64,000 nt of DNA from Pleurocapsa sp. FMAR1 (GTDB lineage Bacteria > Cyanobacteriota > Cyanobacteriia > Cyanobacteriales > Xenococcaceae). The stretch spans positions 1,054,001 through 1,118,000 of the forward strand of contig NZ_OY762512.1 of the NCBI RefSeq assembly GCF_963665995.1, in the 5' to 3' direction. Position numbers and translations under genes: made by a program. The notes under the pieces were generated by a model. The model saw nothing but the letters and a program-made list of their open reading frames with translations. It was not told where the DNA came from and did no database searches. Of the stretch, positions 45,085 to 52,941 are shown piece after piece (position 1 is the stretch's first letter; each line of letters starts with the position of its first letter).

Positions 45085-45126
45085 CAAAGTTTCCTCAACG
45101 CGCAAAACCCGCGCAACGGAACTTTG
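45085..45126. repeat. GC-rich inverted repeat CAAAGTTTCC ... GGAACTTTG
   Basis: In the 367-base spacer between the receiver gene and the terminator of the YsnF gene, CAAAGTTTCC (45085-45094) pairs with GGAACTTTG (45118-45126) around a GC-rich centre with CGCGC and GCGC. It resembles a REP-type foldback. The remainder of the spacer is AT-rich with no gene. Confidence 0.55.
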
Positions 45127-45301
45127 CGCTTCAACCAGCTTGGCGATCGTCTTTAAATTATCTTATAGAAATTTTCATTTTTATTATTAATTATTATTAT
45201 GTATCTACTTTTTTTTGTCAAGATCATAATCACTATTATTTATGACTATTCGCAAAACTTTAAGCTCAATCATCAACTAACAGATGAAATTAAAACCACA
45301 G

Positions 45302-45342
45302 ACAAAAAAAATGCAGGTGGGTATTAAATCCCACCTGCATTT
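45302..45342 (-). terminator. Rho-independent terminator of the PRC-barrel/YsnF gene
   Basis: The 12-base-pair stem AATGCAGGTGGG/CCCACCTGCATT with an 8-base loop is followed, read on the minus strand, by a run of T residues (AAAAAAA at 45303-45310 on the plus strand). It lies about 30 bases after the stop of the minus-strand gene. Confidence 0.85.
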
Positions 45343-45370
45343 ACTATGAAGAGATTAGATAATACTTGAT

Positions 45371-46333
45371 TTAAATGTTGTCTCTTCTGTCTCTGTTAAT
45401 ATCATTAATATCTCTGTTTCTGTTAATATCTTCGTCTCTGTCCATGCTTTTGTTGACAACGGCATCACCATCTGTTTGCACGTCTAGTTCTTCACGACGA
45501 ATAGTTTCATTAGCAGATACAATATCTTTCTCTACTTCTTTACGAACGCTTACTTCTTCTCTAACAAATGCTTGCTTTTGAATATCAGCAGTCTCTTCGT
45601 ATAGTTCTACACGAGCAACTTCGCCTCCACCAAAAGCAGCTTCTCCAGGTGCAACCACATTAGTATCAGTAGGTGTGGTACGCTCAATTACGATCCTTTC
45701 TTTTTCTACAGGGACAGATACACTTGCTGTCTCAGTCTCAACTCTTTTTCCTACGGTTACCGAACCTGCACGGAAACGATGTTTATTGGCTACCAAACGC
45801 TCTTCATAAAGTTTTAGGCTTTGGCGACCATCTACATCTGCTTCTTGGTGATCGTATAGACTTGGTTCGCGATCGTAAGTGTAGTTATCGGCAGTATAAT
45901 CACTAGCGTTGTTGTAAGCACCTCTATCGTATTCTTGCGCTACTCCATCGCCAACTGTACTTGTGTCGTTGTATCCTACACCGCGATATACCCCTCTGAC
46001 TCTTTCTTCGTAATCATGATCGACGGTCATATCATCGCTATATTCAGGCAAGCTTTCTGCTTGGTCTTTAGTTAAGCCTTTAGCATATACTCGGTGTTGA
46101 CTATAATCAACATTTGCTTTACCTACTGGTAACAAAACCTTTTTACCAAAAATCCAAAATCCAGTATCAAGAACTAGGTAACGAAAACGACCAGTTTCAT
46201 CAACAATGATGTCGTAGACTGAACCTACCTTGTCGTTGTTGAGATCATATACTGAAAAATCTTTAATATCTTCGCCGCCGAAAATATCCTCTTTATAATT
46301 AGGATATAAATCTGCAATTTTTGCTAATGCCAT
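45371..46333 (-). CDS. PRC-barrel and YsnF (DUF2382) domain stress protein
   Basis: The 320-aa acidic protein has a PRC-barrel at the N-terminus ('DFSVYDLNNDKVGSVYDIIV', 'RFRYLVLDTGFWIFGKKVLL') and a disordered Tyr/Asp-rich linker (about 95-165). A DUF2382/YsnF domain (about 168-285) follows with 'SLKLYEERLVANKHRFRAGS', 'TETASVSVPVEKERIVIE' and 'ELYEETADIQKQAFVREEV'. The tail is a run of N/R/D repeats ('DINRNRDINDINRDRRDNI'). Such proteins are induced by general stress in bacteria. The Asn-Arg-Asp tail is low-complexity and probably variable between strains. Confidence 0.88.
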   Translation of the reverse strand: MALAKIADLYPNYKEDIFGGEDIKDFSVYDLNNDKVGSVYDIIVDETGRFRYLVLDTGFWIFGKKVLLPVGKANVDYSQHRVYAKGLTKDQAESLPEYSDDMTVDHDYEERVRGVYRGVGYNDTSTVGDGVAQEYDRGAYNNASDYTADNYTYDREPSLYDHQEADVDGRQSLKLYEERLVANKHRFRAGSVTVGKRVETETASVSVPVEKERIVIERTTPTDTNVVAPGEAAFGGGEVARVELYEETADIQKQAFVREEVSVRKEVEKDIVSANETIRREELDVQTDGDAVVNKSMDRDEDINRNRDINDINRDRRDNI

Positions 46334-46544
46334 AATTGTTTTTTCTCAAACATAATTAGATAATTTCAACCCCATAATATTATTAATGGAAATTACTTAC
46401 ATCTAACCAATGAGATATCTATTTTTTCAATAGCTTATGTCTATAGATATAGTTTTTTGTACTCAAGAACTTTTGTATTAAAAACTGTTGGTAAAAAAAA
46501 TGTCTAAAAAGTATGTTTTGGGCGATCAATTACGACCGCGTGAA

Positions 46545-46860
46545 ATAGCGGTGAGAAAGGGATTCCCCCCGTTGCGAGACAAAGCGGTCTTGAGGGTTTC
46601 CCTCATAGAGCTATTGCCGAGGGCGAGGCTATTGAGTAAGAAAGGGGTACTAGATGCGGACAAGCGCGAAAAGCGAAGCGAGGCGGTCTTGGGGGTTTCC
46701 CCGCAGGGCTGGGTACAGCCCAGAGCGTCGCTGGACGCGACTCAACGCTTCGCGTTGTGCAGCCATCGCTTCAAGAAGCCGTTGCGGGGGTTTCCCCCGT
46801 TGAGGCTATTGAGTAAGAAGTCCTTTCTCGCATTTAGTCCTTTCTGTCGGTGAAACCGCC
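46545..46860. repeat. GC-rich mosaic of interspersed repeats
   Basis: Composition jumps from AT-rich to GC-rich for about 300 bases. The same blocks recur: GAGGCTATTGAGTAAGAA at 46625-46642 and 46802-46819; GGGTTTCCC-type arms several times; GGGCTGGGTACAGCCC near 46707-46722; and the CGCTTCGCG and GAAGCGA families. A 121-codon frame (46488-46853) runs through it, but its peptide simply follows the repeats and is not a gene. Similar debris occurs at 17.8, 21.2 and 24.8 kb. Confidence 0.75.
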
Positions 46861-47018
46861 CACTAAACATTCTTGCTTTCGCTATCCAGTATTGTCTCTA
46901 ACATAGGTGCGTACAAGTTTATCTTCTTATGTGTCATCTCTATCCCAAGATAGTTTTGGTGATTGAAAAAAACTCAAATACTGTTAATAGCTAACAATAA
47001 TGTAAATAGGTAAAAATT

Positions 47019-47219
47019 ATGGCAGATCCAAAAGAAAAAGAAACAGATAAAGAAACAGAAACTCCTGCTGCGGATGGTGGATTCCAAACTCCTGTAGATC
47101 CAGAACAGCGTTTAACAGGACAAGGCGTAAAGCAAGAAACTAAAAATGCAGCACCTGAAGCTCCTGGTGCTAGATCCGAAACTCCAGGTGCTCCTAACCA
47201 AGGTACAGAAGCTCGTTAA
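47019..47219 (+). CDS. Small disordered acidic protein
   Basis: The 66-aa product is hydrophilic and lacks Cys, Trp, Tyr, Leu-rich helices or a signal ('MADPKEKETDKETETPAADG'). It is rich in Pro, Glu, Thr and Ala and is likely unstructured. A rho-independent terminator lies 30 bases after the stop, which supports a real transcription unit. Small proteins of this composition occur in stress gene clusters of cyanobacteria; the function is unknown. Confidence 0.65.
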   Translation: MADPKEKETDKETETPAADGGFQTPVDPEQRLTGQGVKQETKNAAPEAPGARSETPGAPNQGTEAR

Positions 47220-47248
47220 TCAATAAGCTTGGTTAACGTCGATCTAGA

Positions 47249-47293
47249 AGATCGGTAATTTATTATAAAATACGATCATTTACCGATCTTTTT
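47249..47293 (+). terminator. Rho-independent terminator after the 66-aa gene
   Basis: The 10-base stem AGATCGGTAA (47249-47258) and TTACCGATCT (47280-47289) is followed by TTTT to 47293. Confidence 0.85.
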
Positions 47294-47316
47294 GCTGGCA
47301 AAAAAATATATAGTAT

Positions 47317-48219
47317 GTGAAAAAAAAAAGCAAAAATCGCTATAAAGCTCTTAGAGGCGATAATTGGCGAGATGAAATAAAAGAAATTGTTAGCGGAGCA
47401 TCTGGAGGCTTTCTTTTTGGGATTCCTCTTCTGTATACAATGGAAGTATGGTTTATTGGCTCATATGTTCAACCAGCAATATTACTAGGCATATTAGCAG
47501 TTACCCTGATCATTGTTTTCTTGTTTAACCGCATCGAAGGATTTCGTCCTCAAGAAACTGATACTTTATTAGGTGCGATCGCCGAAACGATAGAGACTTT
47601 AGCAATAGGTATTACCTGCGCTACTTTGATGCTAGTTATTTTACAGCGCATTGATTTACATACATCTTTGAGCCAAGCATTAGGCAAAATAGTATTTGAA
47701 GGCGTACCTTTTTCTTTGGGGGTTACTTTTTCGCGATCGCTTTTGGGCGGTGAATCTGAGGTTAATTTAGATGGACGTAAGCCAAATAAACCTCAGGTCA
47801 ACGATGCTAATCAAATGGTTTGGCAAGATGCTATAGCCGACTTTAGTGCCACCTTAACTGGAGCCTTATTTATTGCTTTTAGTATTGCACCTACAGATGA
47901 AGTAACTGTATTGGCAGCTTCGTCTTCTCCTTTTTGGCTATTACTTATTGTGGCAGCTTCTTTACTAATTTCTTATGGTATTGTTTTCGCTTCCAATCTT
48001 ACCAATTCTAAGCAACGTCGTCAGCAGCAAGGACTCTTTCAATCTCCCCAAAGTGAAACGGTTGTATCATACTTAATATCGTTGCTAACAGGAATGTTAA
48101 TGCTGTGGTTTTTTCAAAAATTAGCTTTTAGCGATCCTTGGTTTATCTGGCTACGCTACAGCATTATTCTAGGTTTACCAGCAACAGTTGGCGGTGCAGC
48201 AGGACGATTGGCAGTCTGA
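47317..48219 (+). CDS. TIGR02587-like integral membrane protein
   Basis: The 300-aa protein starts at GTG 47317 with a basic leader 'KKKSKNRYKALRGDNWRDE' and has about eight hydrophobic segments. The run 'VSGASGGFLFGIPLLYTMEVW' in the first helix and 'SLGVTFSRSLLGGESE' in the middle resemble the TIGR02587 family of unknown function. It is followed 26 bases later by a TIGR02588-like gene; these two families are regularly adjacent, so they probably form one complex in the membrane. Confidence 0.8.
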   Translation: MKKKSKNRYKALRGDNWRDEIKEIVSGASGGFLFGIPLLYTMEVWFIGSYVQPAILLGILAVTLIIVFLFNRIEGFRPQETDTLLGAIAETIETLAIGITCATLMLVILQRIDLHTSLSQALGKIVFEGVPFSLGVTFSRSLLGGESEVNLDGRKPNKPQVNDANQMVWQDAIADFSATLTGALFIAFSIAPTDEVTVLAASSSPFWLLLIVAASLLISYGIVFASNLTNSKQRRQQQGLFQSPQSETVVSYLISLLTGMLMLWFFQKLAFSDPWFIWLRYSIILGLPATVGGAAGRLAV

Positions 48220-48245
48220 AATAGTATTTTTTATAGAATTAAGCA

Positions 48246-48662
48246 ATGCAGGAAAAATCGATAAGGCGATCGCGAAGAGGTTGGCAAGGTAAATCAATGG
48301 CTGAAAGAGTCAGCTTTGGTGTTTCTCTTTCAATCGTCGGTATTGTTGTCGCCTTAATCTGTTTTGCTTGGATTACGGGAGATAATAACCCGCCAATTCT
48401 GGCGATCGCTACCGAGTCTAAAATCAGAGAAATTAATCAACAGTACTACGTACCTTTTACGGTCAGCAATTCTGGAGGAGAAACAGCAGAGTCGGTAGAA
48501 GTTACGGCTAGTTTGTTGTTGGATAATAAAATAGCCGAGACTGGTAGACAAGAAATCGATTTTTTATCTCGCCAAGAAAAAAGATCTGGTGAATTTATTT
48601 TTACTCGCGATCCACAGCAAGGAGAATTAATAATTCGGGTAGCTAGCTATAAATCACCTTGA
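48246..48662 (+). CDS. TIGR02588-like membrane-anchored protein
   Basis: The 138-aa protein has a basic N-terminus, one membrane helix (about 25-47) and an extracytoplasmic beta-rich domain ('QQYYVPFTVSNSGGETAESV', 'EITASLLLD'-like strands). This is the TIGR02588 layout. Cotranscription with the upstream TIGR02587-like gene is likely (26-bp gap). The function is unknown; the fold suggests an Ig-like or CARDB-like interaction domain. Confidence 0.78.
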   Translation: MQEKSIRRSRRGWQGKSMAERVSFGVSLSIVGIVVALICFAWITGDNNPPILAIATESKIREINQQYYVPFTVSNSGGETAESVEVTASLLLDNKIAETGRQEIDFLSRQEKRSGEFIFTRDPQQGELIIRVASYKSP

Positions 48663-48681
48663 TGTTCACTGACTTCTCTTC

Positions 48682-49503
48682 TTAGCTGGTTTTGATTCGA
48701 CGATAACGAGCCTGTAAAAAAAGATAGACTGCATAGGCAATTAAACCTGCTGCAACTAAAGCCAGAAAAACCTTACCAAAAGGCTGTCGAGCAAAGGTAA
48801 GTAAAATGCCGTCTAGTCCTCGTACTTTTTGAGAATCATACTGATAAGCAGCCTGTAAGATAAAAAAGCCTAAAGCGACAAACACTACTCCTCTAGCAGC
48901 AATACCAAAACGACTAATATTTACTAACCATTTTTGCTGCTGAAAATTCAATTCACTAAGGTTTAGTTTTTTGCGAAACTTAATTTTGTATGCTTGGTAA
49001 AGTCGCCAAAAACCAATGCCGATGGTTATTGCGCCTGCTATGCCAACTAACCATCTTCCTAACGGTTGCTGCATTACTATCGATGTCCAGTCTTGTTTAG
49101 ATTTGCCACCGCCACCATTGCCAGAGCCAATAGCTAACGAGGCTGCATTAGCTGCAACACCTGCATAAGCAATCCCGCTCAAAATGTAGCCGAGTCGAGT
49201 AAATATGCCTTTCAGATCGGAGCCTTTATTTCGAGGGTCTTTGATAGCCTGGATAAACCGCCAGATAACATATCCTACTAAACCAATGGCAATCAACCCT
49301 AATAAAATTTGACCAAAAGGCTGTTGGGCGATCGCCTGTAAAGCCCCAGTAGTACCAGTGGTATCACCTCCACCAATATCAAAAGCTGCCATCAACGCTA
49401 GAATACCGATTGCTCCATAGACAAATCCTTTCGCTGCATAACCAAAGCGTGCAAATGTTTCCATAACTTTATTAAATATAGGTGTTTTATCAATTACAAA
49501 CAT
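48682..49503 (-). CDS. DUF1206 membrane protein with three internal repeats
   Basis: The 273-aa protein is built from three DUF1206 units, each a pair of helices opened by an FGYxxxG-type motif: 'FARFGYAAKGFVYGAIG', 'FTRLGYILSGIAYAGVA' and 'ISRFGIAARGVVFVALG'. Each is followed by 'QPFGQ/QPLGR/QPFGK'. The role is unknown; relatives sit in stress clusters. The annotated start (49503) overlaps, on the other strand, the start of the hli pseudogene (CATG at 49501-49504). Met14 (49464, 'METFARFGY') is a credible alternative that would free that overlap. Confidence 0.85.
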   Translation of the reverse strand: MFVIDKTPIFNKVMETFARFGYAAKGFVYGAIGILALMAAFDIGGGDTTGTTGALQAIAQQPFGQILLGLIAIGLVGYVIWRFIQAIKDPRNKGSDLKGIFTRLGYILSGIAYAGVAANAASLAIGSGNGGGGKSKQDWTSIVMQQPLGRWLVGIAGAITIGIGFWRLYQAYKIKFRKKLNLSELNFQQQKWLVNISRFGIAARGVVFVALGFFILQAAYQYDSQKVRGLDGILLTFARQPFGKVFLALVAAGLIAYAVYLFLQARYRRIKTS

Positions 49504-49681
49504 GGAAAGTAATACACCAGATCCACATTATGATTTTCAATCAGAACGCAAGTATGACGAATTCGCTACTAAGTTCCAATTCGGTTCTAATCCCAGCGCA
49601 GAGATCTGGAATGGTAGATTAGCCATGCTCTGATTTTTGGGAGCATTAGTAGTGGAATTATCTACTGGTCAGGGTTTTTTA
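49502..49681 (+). pseudogene. High-light-inducible (CAB-like) protein gene with an in-frame TGA
   Basis: From ATG 49502 the frame reads 43 codons ending 'AEIWNGRLAML', then TGA at 49631-49633, then 'FLGALVVELSTGQGFL' in the same frame. This is the single CAB helix of Hli/Scp proteins: ExxNxR chlorophyll-binding motif in 'EIWNGR' and the closing 'ELSTGQG'. The TGA replaces the invariant glycine of 'AMxGF', a single G-to-T change from GGA. The truncated peptide would lack half the membrane helix. Normal length is 45-70 aa. The frame also runs on after 'GQGFL' without the usual stop, so the 3' end is diverged too. Confidence 0.75.
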
Positions 49682-49702
49682 TTAATAATTAATAAAAACA
49701 TG

Positions 49703-49726
49703 AAAAAAGGACGAGTTTTCTCATCC
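49703..49726 (-). terminator. Terminator of the WGxxGxxG-type gene
   Basis: Read on the minus strand, GGATGAG-AAAA-CTCGTCC (one G-T pair) is followed by TTTTTT. It lies about 70 bases after the stop of the gene at 49794-50168. Confidence 0.65.
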
Positions 49727-49793
49727 TCAATATATTTGCTAAGACTCAAAGGCAATAGCTAATAGTCTTTGAGCCGAATGGTATAATAAGTAA

Positions 49794-50168
49794 TTAGCGG
49801 TTATAGGTAGTAGGGCGATCGCTCAATCCTAAATCATCGCGACGCTCAACTACAGTGGTTTTCTTGCCACCAGCTAAACCAAATAAACCAATCAGACCAA
49901 GTAAACCTAACCAGCCCCAGTTAGATTTTTCTTCAATGGCGTTTCCAGCATTTTCTAAACCTTGTCCTGCTGCTTGACCAGTATTTTTGACACCTTTGCC
50001 CAAAGCACCGCCTGCATCTTTAAGATTTTCGCCAGCATTATCGACGTTTTGTCCAGCTTGGTTTAGGTTCTGGTTAGCAGTTCCATTTTCTTGAGCTAAT
50101 GCTACTCCAGTAGGCAAAGCGAGACTAAGACTTATAATAGTAGCAGTGGCTAATTTTGTTAAATTCAT
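49794..50168 (-). CDS. Secreted WGxxGxxG-type small protein
   Basis: The 124-aa protein has a signal peptide (residues 1-25, 'LPTGVALAQE'), a repetitive Asn/Gly/Ala/Gln middle ('NLNQAGQNVDNAGENLKDAG'), then a hydrophobic 'WGWLGLLGLIGLFGLAGGKK' segment with a basic end. That tail is the WGxxGxxG motif, which resembles protein-sorting tails. The mature protein is probably anchored at the cell surface. No enzyme motif is present. Confidence 0.78.
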   Translation of the reverse strand: MNLTKLATATIISLSLALPTGVALAQENGTANQNLNQAGQNVDNAGENLKDAGGALGKGVKNTGQAAGQGLENAGNAIEEKSNWGWLGLLGLIGLFGLAGGKKTTVVERRDDLGLSDRPTTYNR

Positions 50169-50384
50169 AAAAACTCCTAGTTAATATTTATTGAAAATTT
50201 ATCGGTAATATGACTCTTGAAGAATTAAATCAGTTTGATTCTGTACTTTAATATACCAAAAAATATTCAATGATTTGGTATGCTTACACTAACTTTATAC
50301 GTGCTACGCAAAAACTACATCTTTCTGGGGATATATATTTTTAGTGAACATTACACTGTCGTCTTTCAAGATGAGTTTGAGAAT

Positions 50385-50416
50385 AAAAAAGCTGTACTTT
50401 CTATAGAAAGTACAGC
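50385..50416 (-). terminator. Terminator of the 96-aa gene
   Basis: The perfect 11-base stem GCTGTACTTTC/GAAAGTACAGC (50391-50401 and 50406-50416) with loop TATA is followed on the minus strand by TTTTTT (AAAAAA at 50385-50390). It lies about 75 bases after the stop of the minus-strand gene at 50490. Confidence 0.85.
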
Positions 50417-50489
50417 AGATGTAATTAAGAATTTATACTCAAAGTTTACTATCCCTTAAGCTCAATCTAAGTCGAAAGGTTCAAATCTA

Positions 50490-50780
50490 TTACCATTTGC
50501 GATCGCCATCTTCATCAACTCTAGCTTGGCGAATTACATCGGAAATATCTTCAGCATCTCTAACGTGATGTAGTGCTTCTTCTTCTCCTTCTTCGTTTTC
50601 CACAGGAAAATAAGTAGGGACTTTAACATGACCAGCAACATCCCAAGTATCTACAGCAACCTGATCCTTTTTTTCTTCTATAGATTTAGATTCATCAACC
50701 ACATCTCCTTTATTGGCGGTACGACGACCCTCTTCGCTATTACTTTGACGATATACTTTTTCGTGTTCTTGATTACTCAT
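50490..50780 (-). CDS. Small acidic hydrophilic protein, unknown function
   Basis: The 96-aa protein is almost all charged and polar residues ('HEKVYRQSNSEEGRRTANKG', 'ENEEGEEEALHHVRDAEDIS'), with no signal or membrane segment and no cysteine. A perfect terminator follows. It resembles the other small hydrophilic proteins in this region (47019, 55203) in composition only. I do not recognise a family. Confidence 0.65.
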   Translation of the reverse strand: MSNQEHEKVYRQSNSEEGRRTANKGDVVDESKSIEEKKDQVAVDTWDVAGHVKVPTYFPVENEEGEEEALHHVRDAEDISDVIRQARVDEDGDRKW

Positions 50781-50864
50781 AGTTTTTTAAAATTAAATTC
50801 TTACCAATATTAAAAACCATTTAGAGACAAATACGCTCTAGCTATTGATAGATTTTTGCTCAAG

Positions 50865-51794
50865 CTACATCAAAGATAAAAGGTTGTTTTGGTATTCGGT
50901 TTTATCTTGACCTTTATTACCAACGGCTTGATCGACTTTGATTTTTTCCCTGATAGCCTCAATGCGATGTTTGCTACTAGGATGGGTGCGTAAAAATTCA
51001 GGTGTACCACCTCCACCATTCAACTTATCCAAAAACTCAGCGAAAGCTTCTGCTGGATAACTAGCCTGTTGCAATCTTGTTAAACCGTAGCTGTCTGCTT
51101 CGTATTCAAATGAACGACTCTGGGGTAAGTCTATCGCCACCTGATAAGCAATTTGAGCTAGAGCTTTGCTATCTACTCCTGCTGCGGTAGCGATACCTTT
51201 AGCAGCAACTGCCTGTTTTAAGCCTTTAATGCCGTGTCTTTGATTAACGTGAGCAATTTCGTGAGACATTACCGATGCTAGCTGCGCTCTATCTTCGGCT
51301 GTTTTCAGTAAGCCAGTAGTAACATATACGTATCCTCCAGGTATGGCAAAAGCGTTTACCTCATCACTAGACACTACTTGAAAATTAAAGGGAATATTTC
51401 TACTTTGACTGCTGCTTACTAACTCTTGACCTAAATTGCCAACATACTGTTGAACTTGAGAATTGTTGTATAACTGGTATTGGCTTAACACCTGAGCGTT
51501 AGTCTGTTTGCCAATTTCGATTTCTTGCTCATCTGAAATATTGGCTACCTGAATATATTCAACCGCACCCTTAAAAATATTGAGAAAATCGATCGCGACA
51601 GTGATTGGTTGCTTTTCAAGATTTGGTTGCTTTTCAAGATTACGGTCAGGATAAGCCCAAAGAGGCGATCCTGCCAAATTAATTATAAATAAAGCGCAGA
51701 AAACTGATAAGACTGTATATACCCAAAGCGATCGCTTGGTTGAGCTTCGCTTACGCCATACCTTAAGATGTTTGAATAAGGATTTATCAGACAT
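50865..51794 (-). CDS. M48-family zinc metalloprotease, secreted or periplasmic
   Basis: The 309-aa protein has an N-terminal signal/membrane helix (about 22-44, ending 'AGSPLWAYP'), then an M48 domain with 'VMSHEIAHVNQRHG' (HExxH) and the third zinc ligand in 'RSFEYEADSYGL'. Relatives such as BepA act in outer-membrane protein quality control. It lies nine bases after the stop of the NblA-like gene, so the two form an operon. Direct cooperation in phycobilisome breakdown is not expected, because NblA works in the cytoplasm. Confidence 0.9.
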   Translation of the reverse strand: MSDKSLFKHLKVWRKRSSTKRSLWVYTVLSVFCALFIINLAGSPLWAYPDRNLEKQPNLEKQPITVAIDFLNIFKGAVEYIQVANISDEQEIEIGKQTNAQVLSQYQLYNNSQVQQYVGNLGQELVSSSQSRNIPFNFQVVSSDEVNAFAIPGGYVYVTTGLLKTAEDRAQLASVMSHEIAHVNQRHGIKGLKQAVAAKGIATAAGVDSKALAQIAYQVAIDLPQSRSFEYEADSYGLTRLQQASYPAEAFAEFLDKLNGGGGTPEFLRTHPSSKHRIEAIREKIKVDQAVGNKGQDKTEYQNNLLSLM

Positions 51795-51803
51795 ATAGTT
51801 TAG

Positions 51804-52007
51804 TTATTCAATAATATTTTGTTTCATTAATCCTCTTATAATATTATCCTTAACCATCAGCAGTTGAGAAGCACCTAATAACAAAGTGCGAGCATCTTCA
51901 GAATTCATAGTTTTAACTGACTCTTGAAAAATCCGCATCTTAAATTTTTGTTCGATACTTAACTCTAGATTGAGTTGAAAGTTCGGTATGTTTGCATCCA
52001 CGATCAA
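51804..52007 (-). CDS. nblA: NblA-family phycobilisome degradation protein
   Basis: The 67-aa protein follows the NblA pattern: 'LELSIEQKFKMRIFQESVKTM' as the first long helix, then 'SEDARTLLLGASQLLMVKDN' and 'IIRGLMKQ'. NblA dimers bind phycobiliproteins and bring them to Clp protease under nitrogen or sulfur starvation or high light. The start is non-ATG: TTG 52007 with GGAG five bases before, or GTG two codons later. A weak start suits a protein made only on demand. The following M48 protease gene is only nine bases away. Confidence 0.85.
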   Translation of the reverse strand: MIVDANIPNFQLNLELSIEQKFKMRIFQESVKTMNSEDARTLLLGASQLLMVKDNIIRGLMKQNIIE

Positions 52008-52404
52008 AAGTCTCCAGGAAGAATAACAGTCTATTTAGTTGGCTAAAAAAATATCTCGAAAATTTCGATTGCTCTACCTATATGCAGTTAAAGTTAGCTC
52101 TCCAAAATTTATGTTTCTTCTGTCAAAAGATGTAATATTTTAAGTTTCTTTACAACATCTTTGATTTGAAGCTGATATTGTGCAATTAAAATATAAATCG
52201 AATGAAGGTCTGTCTTTGGATAGACCTTTAACCTGCTAAAAATAACGTCTATATAATAATAAATGATTGTTAATTATTTATTATTCATGTATATCTATAG
52301 CTTTTCTCCGTATATGAGTAAATATATATGTCTTAAGTCAGATGTGATTGGATTCTGCTAATTGCTATTAATGTTAGGTAATAAAAAATTATTGAGGAAA
52401 ACTT
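52008..52404. other. Divergent regulatory region between nblA and the secreted 113-aa protein
   Basis: These 397 bases must hold the nblA promoter. A hairpin AAGGTCTGTC-TTTG-GATAGACCTT is seen at about 52205-52229; on neither strand is it followed by a clear T-run, so it is more likely a leader structure than a terminator. No other gene is seen. Confidence 0.5.
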
Positions 52405-52746
52405 ATGTTATTTAATAAGTTGAACAACTGGTTAAAAACTTCTATTCGTTTGGTATTGACAGCTGTAGTTTGTGGAATGCTGTTTATTTCTAGCGCTTAT
52501 CCTGCTAATGCAGCAACTAGCAAGACTACCGATGGAGAAGCTAAGTTAAATGAAATCCAAAAAGAAACTGAGGATGTAGCTCGTTCTGGTCCTAGAGGAA
52601 TTAACGAAATAACTGAAAAAGCGCAGCAGGGAACAAATGCCGTCCAGGGTGCAGCAGATGCTGATAAAATGAACAATCCTGGTAATCCTGATGCAGAGAC
52701 AGTAAAAGAAAAGGCAGCTAACTTCTTAGATAACTTGACTAACTAA
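52405..52746 (+). CDS. Secreted low-temperature-induced-protein-like small protein
   Basis: The 113-aa protein has a clear signal peptide (residues 1-36, cleavage after 'YPANA'). The mature part is polar: 'TDGEAKLNEIQKETEDVARS', then 'GINEITEKAQQGTNAVQGAA' and 'ADKMNNPGNPDAETVKEKAA'. The order of these blocks resembles the proteins called low temperature-induced in filamentous cyanobacteria. The match is by eye and not certain. A rho-independent terminator follows at 52851-52896. Confidence 0.7.
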   Translation: MLFNKLNNWLKTSIRLVLTAVVCGMLFISSAYPANAATSKTTDGEAKLNEIQKETEDVARSGPRGINEITEKAQQGTNAVQGAADADKMNNPGNPDAETVKEKAANFLDNLTN

Positions 52747-52850
52747 TATTTTTTAGCTGTTAGCTTTTAGCTTCTAGCTTTTAAAAACTGCAAGCAAAGA
52801 TCGATCATTTTTTAATTCACATTAAAACGTGTATTAGACTAATAAATTAT

Positions 52851-52896
52851 TTCCTGACTTTCCTAAACTCTATCAAAGGTTCAGTCAGGAATTTTT
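52851..52896 (+). terminator. Rho-independent terminator of the secreted 113-aa protein gene
   Basis: TTCCTGACT (52851-52859) pairs with AGTCAGGAA (52883-52891), followed by TTTTT. The loop is long (23 bases). Confidence 0.65.
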
Positions 52897-52941
52897 AGTA
52901 TTTACATTAGTATTTATATTAGACACATTACGATCATTACC

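Noticed and set aside
46488-46853. 121-codon open frame
   Set aside because: Its peptide only mirrors GC-rich repeats and has no conserved pattern.
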